From: Arthrobacter sp. U41
Lineage (GTDB): Bacteria; Actinomycetota; Actinomycetes; Actinomycetales; Micrococcaceae
Length of the DNA stretch: 64,000 nt
Direction of reading: 5' to 3'
Assembly (NCBI RefSeq): GCF_007679325.1
Contig: NZ_VEGI01000001.1
Span: 372,001-436,000, forward strand
Both the position numbers and the translations under genes were made by a program. This document shows, in pieces, positions 48,181 to 56,618 of the stretch (position 1 is the stretch's first letter; every line of letters starts with the position of its first letter). The notes under the pieces were generated by a model. It was not told the origin of the DNA. It made no database searches and saw only the letters and a program-made list of their open reading frames with translations.

Positions 48181-48793
48181 CCGTTGCCCCGCCGCCCGCC
48201 GGACCCGCGCCGTTCACCTGCGGCCAGGCTTCCGCGACCTGCTGGCGGACCTCGCCCAGGGTCTGCGTGATGGCCTTGGTCTGGGCGATGATCGGGAAGA
48301 AGTTCCCGTCCCCGCCCCAGCGCGGCACCACATGCTGGTGCAGGTGCCCGGCGATCCCCGCGCCGCCGGTGACGCCCTGGTTCATGCCCAGGTTGAAACC
48401 GGTGGGGTTGGCGACCTTGCGCAGCACGCGCATGGCCGTCTGCGTCAGCTCGGCGAATTCCGCCGTTTCCTCCACGGTCAGGTCCGTGTAGTCGGGGATG
48501 TGCCGGTAGGGGCAGACCAGCAGGTGGCCCGGGTTGTACGGGAAGAGGTTGAGCACAACGTAGCTGGTCCGTCCGCGGTAGACGATCAATGAATCGTCAT
48601 CCTCGCGTTCCGGCGCCACGCAGAACGGGCAGTCGTCCACGTTCTTGAACTGGTGCTGCCCGCCCTTGATGTACGCCATCCGGTGCGGAGTCCACAGGCG
48701 CTGGAACGCGTCCGGCACTCCGGCCAGGCCAAAGTCGTCGGTCACGCCGTCGTCCCCCGGATACTCCGGAGCGGCCCCTGCGGTGTCCTGCAT
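48170..48793 (-). CDS. HIT domain nucleotide hydrolase/phosphorylase
   Basis: A 207-residue histidine-triad protein. CPFC (in DDCPFCVAP) is an N-terminal zinc-type motif, followed by LVCPYRHIPDYTDLT and GAGIAGHLHQHVVPRWGGDGNF with the catalytic triad HLHQHV. Mycobacterial relatives are Ap4A phosphorylases, and the same activity is likely here, though not proven by sequence. The ATG at 48793 follows an AGGGAAG Shine-Dalgarno. It sits between thrS and pgsA, the common actinobacterial order, and overlaps the latter. Confidence 0.9.
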   Translation of the reverse strand: MQDTAGAAPEYPGDDGVTDDFGLAGVPDAFQRLWTPHRMAYIKGGQHQFKNVDDCPFCVAPEREDDDSLIVYRGRTSYVVLNLFPYNPGHLLVCPYRHIPDYTDLTVEETAEFAELTQTAMRVLRKVANPTGFNLGMNQGVTGGAGIAGHLHQHVVPRWGGDGNFFPIIAQTKAITQTLGEVRQQVAEAWPQVNGAGPAGGGATDAQ

Positions 48794-48812
48794 GCTGGTT
48801 CTTCCCTGTCCG

Positions 48813-50822
48813 CTAGCTGGTCCGGTTGCGGACGGCGTCGACGATCCGCTGCACGGCCTCGGCCACCGGCACGCCGTTGTCCTGGCTGCCGTCACGGAAG
48901 CGGAAGGACACCGCGCCGGCGTCGGCGTCGTCTCCGCCTGCGATCAGCACGAACGGGATCTTGTCTTTGCTGGCGGTGCGGATCTTCTTCGGGAATCGGT
49001 CCGAGGAAATGTCCACTTCGGCGCGGATGCCCGCGGCCTTAAGCTGGCCCACGACGTCGAACATGTAGTCGTTGAACGCCTCGGCCACCGGGATGCCGAC
49101 CACCTGTACGGGTGCCAGCCACGCCGGGAACGCGCCGGCGTAGTGCTCCGTGAGCACGCCCATGAACCGTTCCACGGAACCGAACAGTGCGCGGTGGATC
49201 ATAACGGGCCGCTGGCGGGTGCCGTCCGCGGCCTGAAACTCGAGTTCGAAGCGCTCGGGCAGGTTGAAGTCCAGCTGGATGGTGGACATCTGCCAGGTGC
49301 GGCCGAGGGCGTCTTTTGCCTGGACGGAGATCTTAGGGCCGTAGAACGCGGCTCCGCCCGGATCCGGGATGAGTTCCAGTCCGGAGGCTTCGGCCACTTC
49401 GGCGAGGGTGCGGGTGGCTTCGTCCCAGGCGGCGTCGTCGCCGACGAACTTGTCCGGGTTCTTGGTGGAGAGTTCCAGGTAGAAGTCGTCCAGGCCGTAG
49501 TCCTTGAGCAGGCCCAGCACGAAGTTCAGCGTGCCGGTGAGCTCGTCCTTCATCTGCTCGCGGGTGCAGTAGATGTGGGCGTCGTCCTGGGTCATGCCGC
49601 GCACCCGGGTGAGGCCGTGCACCACGCCGGACTTCTCGTAGCGGTAGACGGAGCCGAATTCGAACAATCGCAGCGGGAGTTCGCGGTAGGACCGGCCGCG
49701 GGAGCGGAAGATGAGGTTGTGCATGGGGCAGTTCATCGGCTTCAGGTAGTAATCCTGGCCGGGCTTGCGGACGGTGCCGTCGTCGTTGAGTTCCGCGTCG
49801 ATGTGCATCGCCGGGAACATGCCCTCTTTGTACCAGTCCAGGTGGCCGGAGACCTCGTAGAGGTGGCCCTTGGTGATGTGCGGTGTGTAGACGAACTCGT
49901 AGCCGGCGTCCACGTGGCGCTGGCGGGAGTAGTCCTCCATGGCCTTACGGATGATGCCGCCCTTGGGGTGGAACACCGGCAGGCCGGAGCCCAGTTCATC
50001 CGGGAAGGAGAACAGGTCCAGTTCCGCGCCGAGTTTGCGGTGGTCGCGGCGTTCGGCCTCGGCGATGCGCTCCTGGTAGGCCTTGAGGGCATCCTTGGTG
50101 GGCCAGGCGGTGCCGTAGATGCGCTGCAGCTGCTGGTTGTTCTGGTTGCCCAGCCAGTAGGCGGCAGAAGACCGGGTCAGGGCGAAGGCGTTGGAGATCA
50201 GCTTAGTGTTGGGCAGGTGCGGGCCGCGGCAGAGGTCGCACCAGATGCTGTCCCCGCTCTTGCGGTCCACGTTGTCGTAGATGGTGATGTCGCCGGCGCC
50301 GACCTCGACGTTGACGCCTTCGCCGGCGTCGGCTGCCTCGTTCTTTTTGCCGAGGAGTTCGAGCTTGTAGGGCTCGTTCTTCATCGCCTCGCGGGCCTCG
50401 TCCTCGGTGACCACGCGGCGGACGAACTTCTGGTTCTGGTTGATGATCTTCTGCATCATCTTTTCCAGGGTCTTCAGGTCCTCCGGCGTAAACGGTTCCT
50501 CGACGTCGAAGTCGAAGTAGAAGCCGTCGGTGATGTACGGGCCGATGCCAAGTTTGGCGTCCGGCCGCAGCTGCTGCACGGCCTGGGCCATGACGTGGGC
50601 CGTGGAGTGGCGCAGGACGTTGAGTCCGTCCGGGGAATCGATGGTGACGCCCTCAACCGTGGCGTCCTCCGGCAGCGGCTGGTCCAAGTCCTTCAGCTCG
50701 CCGTTGATGCGGGCCACAACGACGTCGCGGCGCTCAAAAAAGAGTTCCGCGCCGGTGGTCCCGGTAGTCACCTTGGTCTCTTCGCCATCGACGAGAAGGG
50801 TGATCTGCTGGGCATCTGACAC
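48813..50822 (-). CDS. thrS: Threonyl-tRNA synthetase
   Basis: Class II synthetase for tRNA-Thr. Domains in order are TGS ([15 protein letters not shown]), the editing N2 domain with [15 protein letters not shown] and the CRGPHLPNT segment, the catalytic core with [42 protein letters not shown] and [16 protein letters not shown], and the anticodon domain at the end. The 669-residue length is normal. The start is GTG with AGGAG 6 nt upstream. It is probably the first gene of the thrS-HIT-pgsA transcript. I see no T-box in the 106 bp upstream. Confidence 0.97.
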   Translation of the reverse strand: MSDAQQITLLVDGEETKVTTGTTGAELFFERRDVVVARINGELKDLDQPLPEDATVEGVTIDSPDGLNVLRHSTAHVMAQAVQQLRPDAKLGIGPYITDGFYFDFDVEEPFTPEDLKTLEKMMQKIINQNQKFVRRVVTEDEAREAMKNEPYKLELLGKKNEAADAGEGVNVEVGAGDITIYDNVDRKSGDSIWCDLCRGPHLPNTKLISNAFALTRSSAAYWLGNQNNQQLQRIYGTAWPTKDALKAYQERIAEAERRDHRKLGAELDLFSFPDELGSGLPVFHPKGGIIRKAMEDYSRQRHVDAGYEFVYTPHITKGHLYEVSGHLDWYKEGMFPAMHIDAELNDDGTVRKPGQDYYLKPMNCPMHNLIFRSRGRSYRELPLRLFEFGSVYRYEKSGVVHGLTRVRGMTQDDAHIYCTREQMKDELTGTLNFVLGLLKDYGLDDFYLELSTKNPDKFVGDDAAWDEATRTLAEVAEASGLELIPDPGGAAFYGPKISVQAKDALGRTWQMSTIQLDFNLPERFELEFQAADGTRQRPVMIHRALFGSVERFMGVLTEHYAGAFPAWLAPVQVVGIPVAEAFNDYMFDVVGQLKAAGIRAEVDISSDRFPKKIRTASKDKIPFVLIAGGDDADAGAVSFRFRDGSQDNGVPVAEAVQRIVDAVRNRTS

Positions 50823-50928
50823 GGGTGTCTCCTATTCAAAGTTAAGGCTTCGTAGCTTGTGGCGTACGGGGACCACAGCCAGCCTCGTCCATGCTATCGG
50901 TTTCTGAAGAGGCCAACCAACGCGCCGC

Positions 50929-53900
50929 TCAGCCTCCCAGCCCGGTGATGGCGAGGTTGCGGCTGATGCCGTCAAGGGGTCCCGGCGGCTGGAGTTCCGG
51001 GGAATCCGGGATGCCGGAGGCCGGGACCGGGAACGGCAGGGTCTCGGTGCGGCTCAGGTCCCAGGCCATGCTGGCGCTGATGCTGATCCCCCGCGGCCCG
51101 GTCCGCCGGGTGGTCCCCCGGATCAGCAGCAGCCGGGTGCCGAACAGCAGCGGGCCTGCCTGCTCCTGGGCTTCATGGAAGAAGACGGAGTCCACGCAGC
51201 CCGTGCCGTCGTCGATGCTGATGAACACCACGCGGCGGCCGCCCCGCATGGGCGGGGTCTGGGTGGCAACGCGGACCCCGGCCACCAGCACCTCAGTGCC
51301 GTTGCGCAACGCCAACAGCTTGTCCGCGGTGGTTACGCCAAGACGGTCCAGCAGCGGCCGGTGGCTGGCCATCAGGTGATCGCTGACGTCCACGGCCATG
51401 AGGTCCAGCTCGGCCCGGACGGTATCCACCAGGGTGGGTGCGGGCAGCACAGCCTTGAGGTTCTTCAGCTCGACGTCTCCCAGCGGCAGCGACAGCTGCC
51501 CGTCGATCACGTCGATGCCTTTCCGGTGTGGCCGGCTTTGCAGGGTCTGCAGGTGGTGGACCAAGTCCGCTCGATTGGCGGCCCCTCCGGATGCCCGGTG
51601 CAGGGAGTCAAACGCCCCCAGCTGGGCCAGCCGCTGGATGCTGGGTTTGCTCAGCCGGGACCTGGCACGCAGGTCCGCGAGCGAGTCGTAGGGCTGCCCT
51701 GCCACAATCCTTTTCAGCTCCGCCCCCGAGAGCCCGTAGATGCCGTTCAGGCTCAGCCGGATGCCCAGCTTGCCGCGGTCCGGCCCGGCGGCCACGCGTT
51801 CCACCCGGTACTCGGCCTGGCTCCGGTTGATGTCCAGGGGCAGGATGGGGATTCCCAGCCGCCGCGCCTCGGCGACGAGGAGCCGCTTGGGATACATGCC
51901 CGGATCGTGTTCCCACAGCCCGGCGAGGAATGCCTCCGGGTGGTGGGTCTTGAGCCAGGCCGACTGGTAGGTGGGCACGGCAAAAGCGGCGCCGTGGGCT
52001 TTGCAGAACCCGAAGCTGCCGAAGGCCTTGAGCGTCCCCCAGACCTTGTCCACCACTTCGGGGCTGTACCCCCGGGTACGGGCCTCCTTCCGGAAAAACT
52101 CCTCCACCCGGCCCTCCAGCGCGTCGTTGCCGAGAGCACGGCGGAATTCGTCCGCCCGCGCCAGCCCGCAGCTGGTCATAACGTCGAAAGTCTTCAGGAT
52201 CTGTTCATGGAACACCGTGACGCCGTGCGTCTCCTTGAGGACGGGTTTGAGGTCCGGGTGCGGATAGAGCTCGGGGGCGAAGCCGTGGCGGTGCTCCAGG
52301 AAGGGCCGGACCATGTCCGATTTCATCGGCCCCGGGCGGAACAGCGAGATGTCGATGATGAGGTCGTTGAACTCCCGGGGCGCGAGTTTTCCGATGAGCT
52401 CCCGCTGCCCGGGGGATTCGATCTGGAAGCAGCCCAGGGTGTGGGTGCTGCGGATCAGCTCATAGGTGGGTTCGTCGTCGAGCGGGACGGCATTGAGGTC
52501 GATGCTGCCGTCCTCGGCGATGTAGTCCGGGCCTGTTCCGTCCGGCCCCACCGGGTGGGCGCCTGCGGCCACCACCTCGGCTTTGGAAGGATGCAGGCGG
52601 ATAACCTCCCGGACGGCGAAGGCCATGGCACTTTGCATCCGGACGCCCAGGACATCGAGTTTCAGCATGCCCATGGGATCCATGTCGTGTTTGTCGAACT
52701 GGCTCATGGGCAGGCCCAGTCCGCTGGGCTGCACGGGCGTACGGTCCAGGAGCGTGGCGTCCCCCAGGATGACCCCGCAGGGGTGCATGGAGATATGGCG
52801 CGGCAGCCGGTCCAGCCGTTCGGTGAGGTCCACCAGCAGGTCCAGCTGCTGGTTCCCGCTGAAGTCGCGCTGCCCCACCCGGCCGGCGAATTCCTTCAGC
52901 TCGGGTTTCTCCTCAAGGGCTTCGCGGAAGTTCCGGGCCGAGAACCGCCACAGCTGTTTGGCGATGTCACCGATCTCCCCCTCCTCCATGCCCAAGGCGA
53001 GGCCGGCGTCGCGCACGGCACCGCGAGCGCGGTAGCCGTTCTGCATACTCATCAGCGTGACGCGCTCGGAGCCGAAGCGCTCAAAAATCTTCCGGTACAC
53101 GTTGTGCCGTTCGGCGCTTTCGACGTCGATGTCGATGTCCGGCAGGGTGGCGCGGTCCCGGGAGAGGAAGCGCTCGAAGATGAGGTCGTGCTGCAGCGGG
53201 TTCACCTGGCTGACGTCGATCAGGTAGTTGACCAGGCTGGATGCCCCCGAACCGCGGGCCGCCGCCCGGACTCCCATGGCCTGGATCATCCGGGAAACCT
53301 CGGCCACGGTGAGGAAGTACGCGGCGAAGCCTAGGCTGTCGATAATCCTCAATTCGTGGTCCAGCCGTGAGCGTAGCTCCTCGGCGGGTTTGCCGGTGAT
53401 CCCCGGGAACCGCCGGCTGATGCCCGCCTCGCAGCGCTGGGTGAGTTCCGCGAGCGCGTCCCCGGCGATGCCGATCACCGAGGCTTCCGGCACCACGGGC
53501 TGCTTCCAGCCCATGTCCGTCACCGGGTCCATCCGGCAGCGGTCCGCGAGCGCCCCGGTCTGTGCCATCAGGTTTTTCAGGTCAGCGGCGCCGTACCCTG
53601 CGGCGTGCATGATCTCCTTGCCGAGCTGAAGCATCTGCGCCGCGGATTTGAGCCAGGCCTGCCCATTGGGCTGCAGCAGAGGGGCTGCGGAAAGTTCGGG
53701 CAGGGATTTCAGGGTCCGGGCGGAATCCAGTACATCCGCGGTGGCCGCTCCGTCCTCGGCCACATACCGCACGGCGTTGCTCAGCACGGCCGGAACCCCG
53801 TGCTCGGCGGCGAGCTTGAGCATCCGCACGGCATGGGCGGTGCTGAGCGGCTCCCCGGGCGGGCTGAGCTGGCTGACCACCTCGGCGGCGACGGTCCCTG

Positions 53901-54429
53901 CCGGCATGGCGTCGAGCCAGCTTTTGAACAGGGTGCGGGGGCGCAGGTAGCGCCGCCCTCCCATGGCACGTCCGACGTCGGAGTCCGGTCCGATCAGCAC
54001 GGTCAGCACCGGCTTGAGGGTTTCCGGGTGCACGGTACGGGAGGCCAGCTCGGCCCGGGTGACGGCGACGGGCACCGCTCCCCCGGCCTTTCCCGTGGTG
54101 CGGGCATGCGCATCAGAGATCAGCCGGCACAGCGCACGGTAGCCGGCGCCGTTGTTGTGCCCGTGGGCCAGCACAACGACGCGTCCCCCCACCTGGGTGC
54201 GGTGATCGCCGTCGTCGTCAAAGACCGCCAGGTCCACTCCGACAACCGGGTCCAGCCCGGCCGCCATGCAGGCCTTCAGGTGCTTGACCGTTCCATAGAG
54301 GCCGTCGCGGTCCGTGCATGCGAGCGCTGTGGCCCCGTCCGCGGCGGCAGCGGCGGCCAGTTCCTCCGGCCAGGAGACCCCGTAATGGGCGCTGAAGGCC
54401 GTGGAGACATGGAGATGCGTGAAGCTCAT
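50929..54429 (-). CDS. dnaE2: Error-prone DNA polymerase DnaE2
   Basis: A 1166-residue C-family polymerase without proofreading, used in damage-induced mutagenesis. The N-terminal PHP domain starts FTHLHVSTAFSAHYGVSWPEEL. The catalytic palm has LPDIDIDVESAERHNVY with two catalytic aspartates, and MKLDVLGVRMQSAMAFAV carries the third. VTVFHEQILKTFDVMTSCGLARADEFRRALG and GSFGFCKAHGAAFAVPTYQSAWLKTHHPEAFLAG are typical of the DnaE2 group. Its size suits DnaE2 rather than the longer replicative DnaE1. It overlaps the DUF6504 gene by four bases, behind a LexA-type operator. ImuA and ImuB partners are not next to it. Confidence 0.95.
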   Translation of the reverse strand: MSFTHLHVSTAFSAHYGVSWPEELAAAAAADGATALACTDRDGLYGTVKHLKACMAAGLDPVVGVDLAVFDDDGDHRTQVGGRVVVLAHGHNNGAGYRALCRLISDAHARTTGKAGGAVPVAVTRAELASRTVHPETLKPVLTVLIGPDSDVGRAMGGRRYLRPRTLFKSWLDAMPAGTVAAEVVSQLSPPGEPLSTAHAVRMLKLAAEHGVPAVLSNAVRYVAEDGAATADVLDSARTLKSLPELSAAPLLQPNGQAWLKSAAQMLQLGKEIMHAAGYGAADLKNLMAQTGALADRCRMDPVTDMGWKQPVVPEASVIGIAGDALAELTQRCEAGISRRFPGITGKPAEELRSRLDHELRIIDSLGFAAYFLTVAEVSRMIQAMGVRAAARGSGASSLVNYLIDVSQVNPLQHDLIFERFLSRDRATLPDIDIDVESAERHNVYRKIFERFGSERVTLMSMQNGYRARGAVRDAGLALGMEEGEIGDIAKQLWRFSARNFREALEEKPELKEFAGRVGQRDFSGNQQLDLLVDLTERLDRLPRHISMHPCGVILGDATLLDRTPVQPSGLGLPMSQFDKHDMDPMGMLKLDVLGVRMQSAMAFAVREVIRLHPSKAEVVAAGAHPVGPDGTGPDYIAEDGSIDLNAVPLDDEPTYELIRSTHTLGCFQIESPGQRELIGKLAPREFNDLIIDISLFRPGPMKSDMVRPFLEHRHGFAPELYPHPDLKPVLKETHGVTVFHEQILKTFDVMTSCGLARADEFRRALGNDALEGRVEEFFRKEARTRGYSPEVVDKVWGTLKAFGSFGFCKAHGAAFAVPTYQSAWLKTHHPEAFLAGLWEHDPGMYPKRLLVAEARRLGIPILPLDINRSQAEYRVERVAAGPDRGKLGIRLSLNGIYGLSGAELKRIVAGQPYDSLADLRARSRLSKPSIQRLAQLGAFDSLHRASGGAANRADLVHHLQTLQSRPHRKGIDVIDGQLSLPLGDVELKNLKAVLPAPTLVDTVRAELDLMAVDVSDHLMASHRPLLDRLGVTTADKLLALRNGTEVLVAGVRVATQTPPMRGGRRVVFISIDDGTGCVDSVFFHEAQEQAGPLLFGTRLLLIRGTTRRTGPRGISISASMAWDLSRTETLPFPVPASGIPDSPELQPPGPLDGISRNLAITGLGG

Positions 54430-54770
54430 GCCGATTCGGACTTCCGGGACGGCAGCAGGGCGTCATGGATCCGCAGCAGGCGCCAGCGTCCGCTGCCGAC
54501 ATGTCGGGTGAGGTCCAGGGTGAGGCTTTCCGGGCCGGGCGAATCTGCCCTGTGCTCCTGAACCTGCACCTGGACACGCCAGATCTCATGGTCCACGAGG
54601 CCGGGGCCGCTCCCCAGCGGAGCCCTTCGCTCCTCCGCCCACCATTGCCGCCGCTCATACCAGCGGACCGGTTCGGCGCAGATGGTGTAGTGGCGGCCCG
54701 CCCAGTCAAGGTTGAGGGGCTGGCCTGAGGGTGCGCACACGACGTCCACCGACTCGCTGAACATGCCCAT
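54426..54770 (-). CDS. DUF6504 family protein
   Basis: A 114-residue protein starting MGMFSESVDVVCAPSGQPL. The core WAGRHYTICAEPVRWYERRQWWAEE and HEIWRVQVQVQEH match the DUF6504 proteins found beside dnaE2 and imuB in actinobacteria. No catalytic motif is visible; a small accessory role in mutagenic repair is an inference from position. The ATG has GGGAGG 4 nt upstream. An alternative ATG lies two codons in. It is the first gene after the LexA-type operator and overlaps dnaE2. Confidence 0.85.
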   Translation of the reverse strand: MGMFSESVDVVCAPSGQPLNLDWAGRHYTICAEPVRWYERRQWWAEERRAPLGSGPGLVDHEIWRVQVQVQEHRADSPGPESLTLDLTRHVGSGRWRLLRIHDALLPSRKSESA

Positions 54771-54805
54771 CGCGCCTCCCGGACCACACCGTGTGTAAGA
54801 ACCAT

Positions 54806-54822
54806 CTGGCCTAAAAGGCCAG
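54806..54822 (-). other. Small hairpin between the LexA site and DUF6504
   Basis: CTGGCC and GGCCAG flank a 5-base AT-rich loop, directly beside the LexA palindrome. The role is unknown; it would lie in the leader RNA if transcription starts inside the operator. Confidence 0.5.
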
Positions 54823-54853
54823 GAACTATTCGAACATGTATTCGAATAGTTCC
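54822..54853. promoter_or_regulatory. LexA-type SOS operator within a 32-bp palindrome
   Basis: GGAACTATTCGAA (54822-54834) and TTCGAATAGTTCC (54841-54853) are perfect inverted copies around a 6-base centre. Read on the minus strand the core is TCGAATACATGTTCGA, which differs from the actinobacterial LexA consensus TCGAAC-N4-GTTCGA at one fixed base. It lies 52 bp upstream of DUF6504-dnaE2 and 74 bp upstream of the divergent gene at 54927. Confidence 0.85.
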
Positions 54854-54926
54854 AGTCTACGACGGTGCCGGTGCAAAACCTAGATCAGGGGTGGACGGAC
54901 GCAGGCACAGGTAGCAGGATTGATCC

Positions 54927-55313
54927 ATGAGCTCCCATAACGCACTTCTGAAGAACGTCAGCATCGCCGCCGAGGACACGTCCTTGGTGGCGAAGTTCGA
55001 TATAGACGGAAACATCCCCGGCCAGGGCGCCTACGTGGTGGGGCTCGTCGCAGCAACCCCGGATCATTCCCACCAACGGCGAATGGGAATCGAGTTCATG
55101 AACGGGGAGGCCGTGTCCTTCTACTGCTTCAGCCATGACGGCACGGAGGAGAACTTTGATCTCAAGGGTGTGGAGCACTCAGGCAGCACCATCACCGGGT
55201 ACTTTCCCATCAGCACCATCATGGGCCTGACCAAGGGGCACCTCATGACGGCCTTCAGCGACTGCGACGGCCGCGAGTACCAGGCGAATGTCCCGGTGGA
55301 GGAAGCCCTCTAG
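54927..55313 (+). CDS. Hypothetical protein, divergent from the DUF6504-dnaE2 operon
   Basis: A 128-residue soluble protein starting MSSHNALLKNVSIAAED. It has alternating beta-like segments (KFDIDGNIPGQGAYVVGLVA, RRMGIEFMNGEAVSFYCF, SGSTITGYFPISTIMGL) and an acidic pI by eye. I recognise no family. The ATG has a weak AGGA 8 nt upstream. It shares the intergenic region holding the LexA operator and might respond to DNA damage, which is an inference. Confidence 0.7.
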   Translation: MSSHNALLKNVSIAAEDTSLVAKFDIDGNIPGQGAYVVGLVAATPDHSHQRRMGIEFMNGEAVSFYCFSHDGTEENFDLKGVEHSGSTITGYFPISTIMGLTKGHLMTAFSDCDGREYQANVPVEEAL

Positions 55314-55324
55314 GCCGCCGAGCC

Positions 55325-55645
55325 CTAGGAGCTGGCTTTGTAGACTTCCAGCTCGAGCGTGATGAACGCGTCGATCATGGCCCGGTAGGTCTTCTCAATG
55401 AGCTCGACGTCGATGTCCTTCTGTTCCGCCGTGGCGCGGACGTGTTCGATGACCCGTTCCACGCGCCCGGGGGCGCGGACCTCGGCGCTATCGGCCTTGA
55501 GGGTTCCGGCGATCCGGATCAGGCGCTCGCGGCGGCCGATCAGCGACACGATCTGCTCATCCACCTCGTCCACGGCCACCCGCACAGCGGCGAGCTGCTC
55601 CCGGTCGGCCTTGGCAGCTTTTTCATCCTGGTGATTTGTGGACAT
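55325..55645 (-). CDS. Chorismate mutase, AroQ type
   Basis: Rearranges chorismate to prephenate for Phe and Tyr. The 106-residue all-helical domain has the AroQ pattern VRVAVDEVDEQIVSLIGRRERLIRIAG, VERVIEHVRATAEQKDIDVELIEKTYRAMIDAFITLE. Conserved polar residues include the Arg/Lys of helix 1 and the Glu/Gln of the last helix. I chose the ATG at 55645 (MSTNHQDEK) because TACTGT lies seven bases upstream, a leaderless layout; a second ATG is two codons before. The open frame extends further but overlaps the divergent gene. It stands alone, away from the aro cluster at 0-4 kb. Confidence 0.88.
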   Translation of the reverse strand: MSTNHQDEKAAKADREQLAAVRVAVDEVDEQIVSLIGRRERLIRIAGTLKADSAEVRAPGRVERVIEHVRATAEQKDIDVELIEKTYRAMIDAFITLELEVYKASS

Positions 55646-55652
55646 GTGCATG

Positions 55653-55658
55653 ACAGTA
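55653..55658 (-). promoter_or_regulatory. -10 box of chorismate mutase, overlapping an opposite -10
   Basis: TACTGT on the minus strand, seven bases before the ATG at 55645. On the plus strand CAGTAT (55654-55659) lies six bases before the ATG at 55666, so the two divergent starts share nearly the same box. Confidence 0.5.
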
Positions 55659-55662
55659 TCGA

Positions 55663-56088
55663 ATGATGCAGCCACGAGTCGATTTAATTTCACTGGGTGT
55701 CCGCAGTGTTGACGCCTCCCGCAGTTTCTATGTAGATGGCCTGGGCTGGCCCGTTCACCGGGAAGTCCGGGGCGAGGTCCTGTTCATCCAGGCCAATCAC
55801 GGCCTGCTCCTCTCGCTCTGGGACGCCGGGCATATGCAGGCCGAAGCCGCCACCGATCCCCCGGCCGGCGTTCCCACCATCACGCTGAGCCACAACCTCG
55901 GCAGCACGGCTGAGGTCGACTGGGTGATGGCGGAAGCCGAGTCGGCCGGCGCGGCCATCATCGCAGCGCCGAAGACCCAGCCCTGGGGCGGCTACACCGG
56001 ATATTTCGCCGACCCGGACGGCTACCGCTGGGAGGTTGCCTTCAACCCCAGCTGGACGGTCGACGGCGGCGGGAAAGTGACGCTCTGA
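55663..56088 (+). CDS. VOC (glyoxalase/bleomycin-resistance) family protein
   Basis: A 141-residue protein of the vicinal oxygen chelate fold. The first half is LISLGVRSVDASRSFYVDGLGWPVHREVRGEVLFIQANHG and the second ends GGYTGYFADPDGYRWEVAFNP, the standard metal-ligand glutamate region. The fold is shared by glyoxalases, dioxygenases and resistance proteins, and the specific role here is unknown. Two ATGs, at 55663 and 55666, are adjacent and both plausible. No Shine-Dalgarno is evident. The chorismate mutase gene diverges only 17 bp away. Confidence 0.88.
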   Translation: MMQPRVDLISLGVRSVDASRSFYVDGLGWPVHREVRGEVLFIQANHGLLLSLWDAGHMQAEAATDPPAGVPTITLSHNLGSTAEVDWVMAEAESAGAAIIAAPKTQPWGGYTGYFADPDGYRWEVAFNPSWTVDGGGKVTL

Positions 56089-56093
56089 CGTTC

Positions 56094-56618
56094 CTAACCA
56101 AGGGACACAGACAACCTGCGCTCAAACAACGGCGGGTCAAAGCGGGCATCCTCTTTGGTGGTGCCGTCCTGGCACCAGCCATGCCTTTCGTAGAAACGGA
56201 TGGCGCGGCTATTGCCGTCCGCGACCCAGAGATACGCGCGGTGATACCCCATGGAGCGAAGCCCCTCCACGGACGCCAGGAACAGCGCAGACCCCAAGCC
56301 CCGGGACCAATAGTCCGGATGCAGATTCAATGCGTGGAGTTCCCCGGTGCCCTCGGGAACGTCATCACGCGGCACCCCGAATCCGGACCAGCCCACTGTC
56401 GACCCGCTGGCGGTCAGCGCAAGACGGCGAACATCCACATCGGGAGCCCCCAGAATCCTGGTCCAACCCCGCGTAAGCTGTTCGACATTCAGGCCGGCGA
56501 GGTAACCCTCGTCAAGAACGCCCGCGTAGGCCGCACGCCAGGCCAGAACCTGGGAGGAGGCAAAGTCCCGGGCGTCGCCGGGGACGGCTTCGCGGATCGA
56601 AAAATCAATAGTCACCAA
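56094..56618 (-). CDS. GNAT family N-acetyltransferase
   Basis: A 174-residue acetyltransferase. The N-terminus is IREAVPGDARDFASSQVLAWRAAYAGVLDEGYLAGL, and the acetyl-CoA motif is HALNLHPDYWSRGLGSALFLASVEGLRSMG (about 95-124), then YLWVADGNSRAIRFYERHGWCQDG. The pattern is close to the YhbS/ElaA-like small-molecule group. The substrate is unknown. The start could be TTG at 56618 or the adjacent GTG at 56615. The 263 bp upstream (56619-56881) hold nothing I recognise. It is convergent with the VOC gene, with a 5-bp gap. Confidence 0.87.
   Translation of the reverse strand: MVTIDFSIREAVPGDARDFASSQVLAWRAAYAGVLDEGYLAGLNVEQLTRGWTRILGAPDVDVRRLALTASGSTVGWSGFGVPRDDVPEGTGELHALNLHPDYWSRGLGSALFLASVEGLRSMGYHRAYLWVADGNSRAIRFYERHGWCQDGTTKEDARFDPPLFERRLSVSLG

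Noticed and set aside
48645..50819. Long open frame antisense to thrS
   Set aside because: Mirror of the thrS codons without any motif.
50823..50928. T-box or other tRNA-sensing leader upstream of thrS (also checked for alaS, aspS and hisS)
   Set aside because: The leaders are short and I could not find a T-box core or specifier arrangement.
51175..53334. 719-codon open frame antisense to dnaE2
   Set aside because: Shadow of dnaE2 caused by GC-rich third positions, with no recognisable protein.
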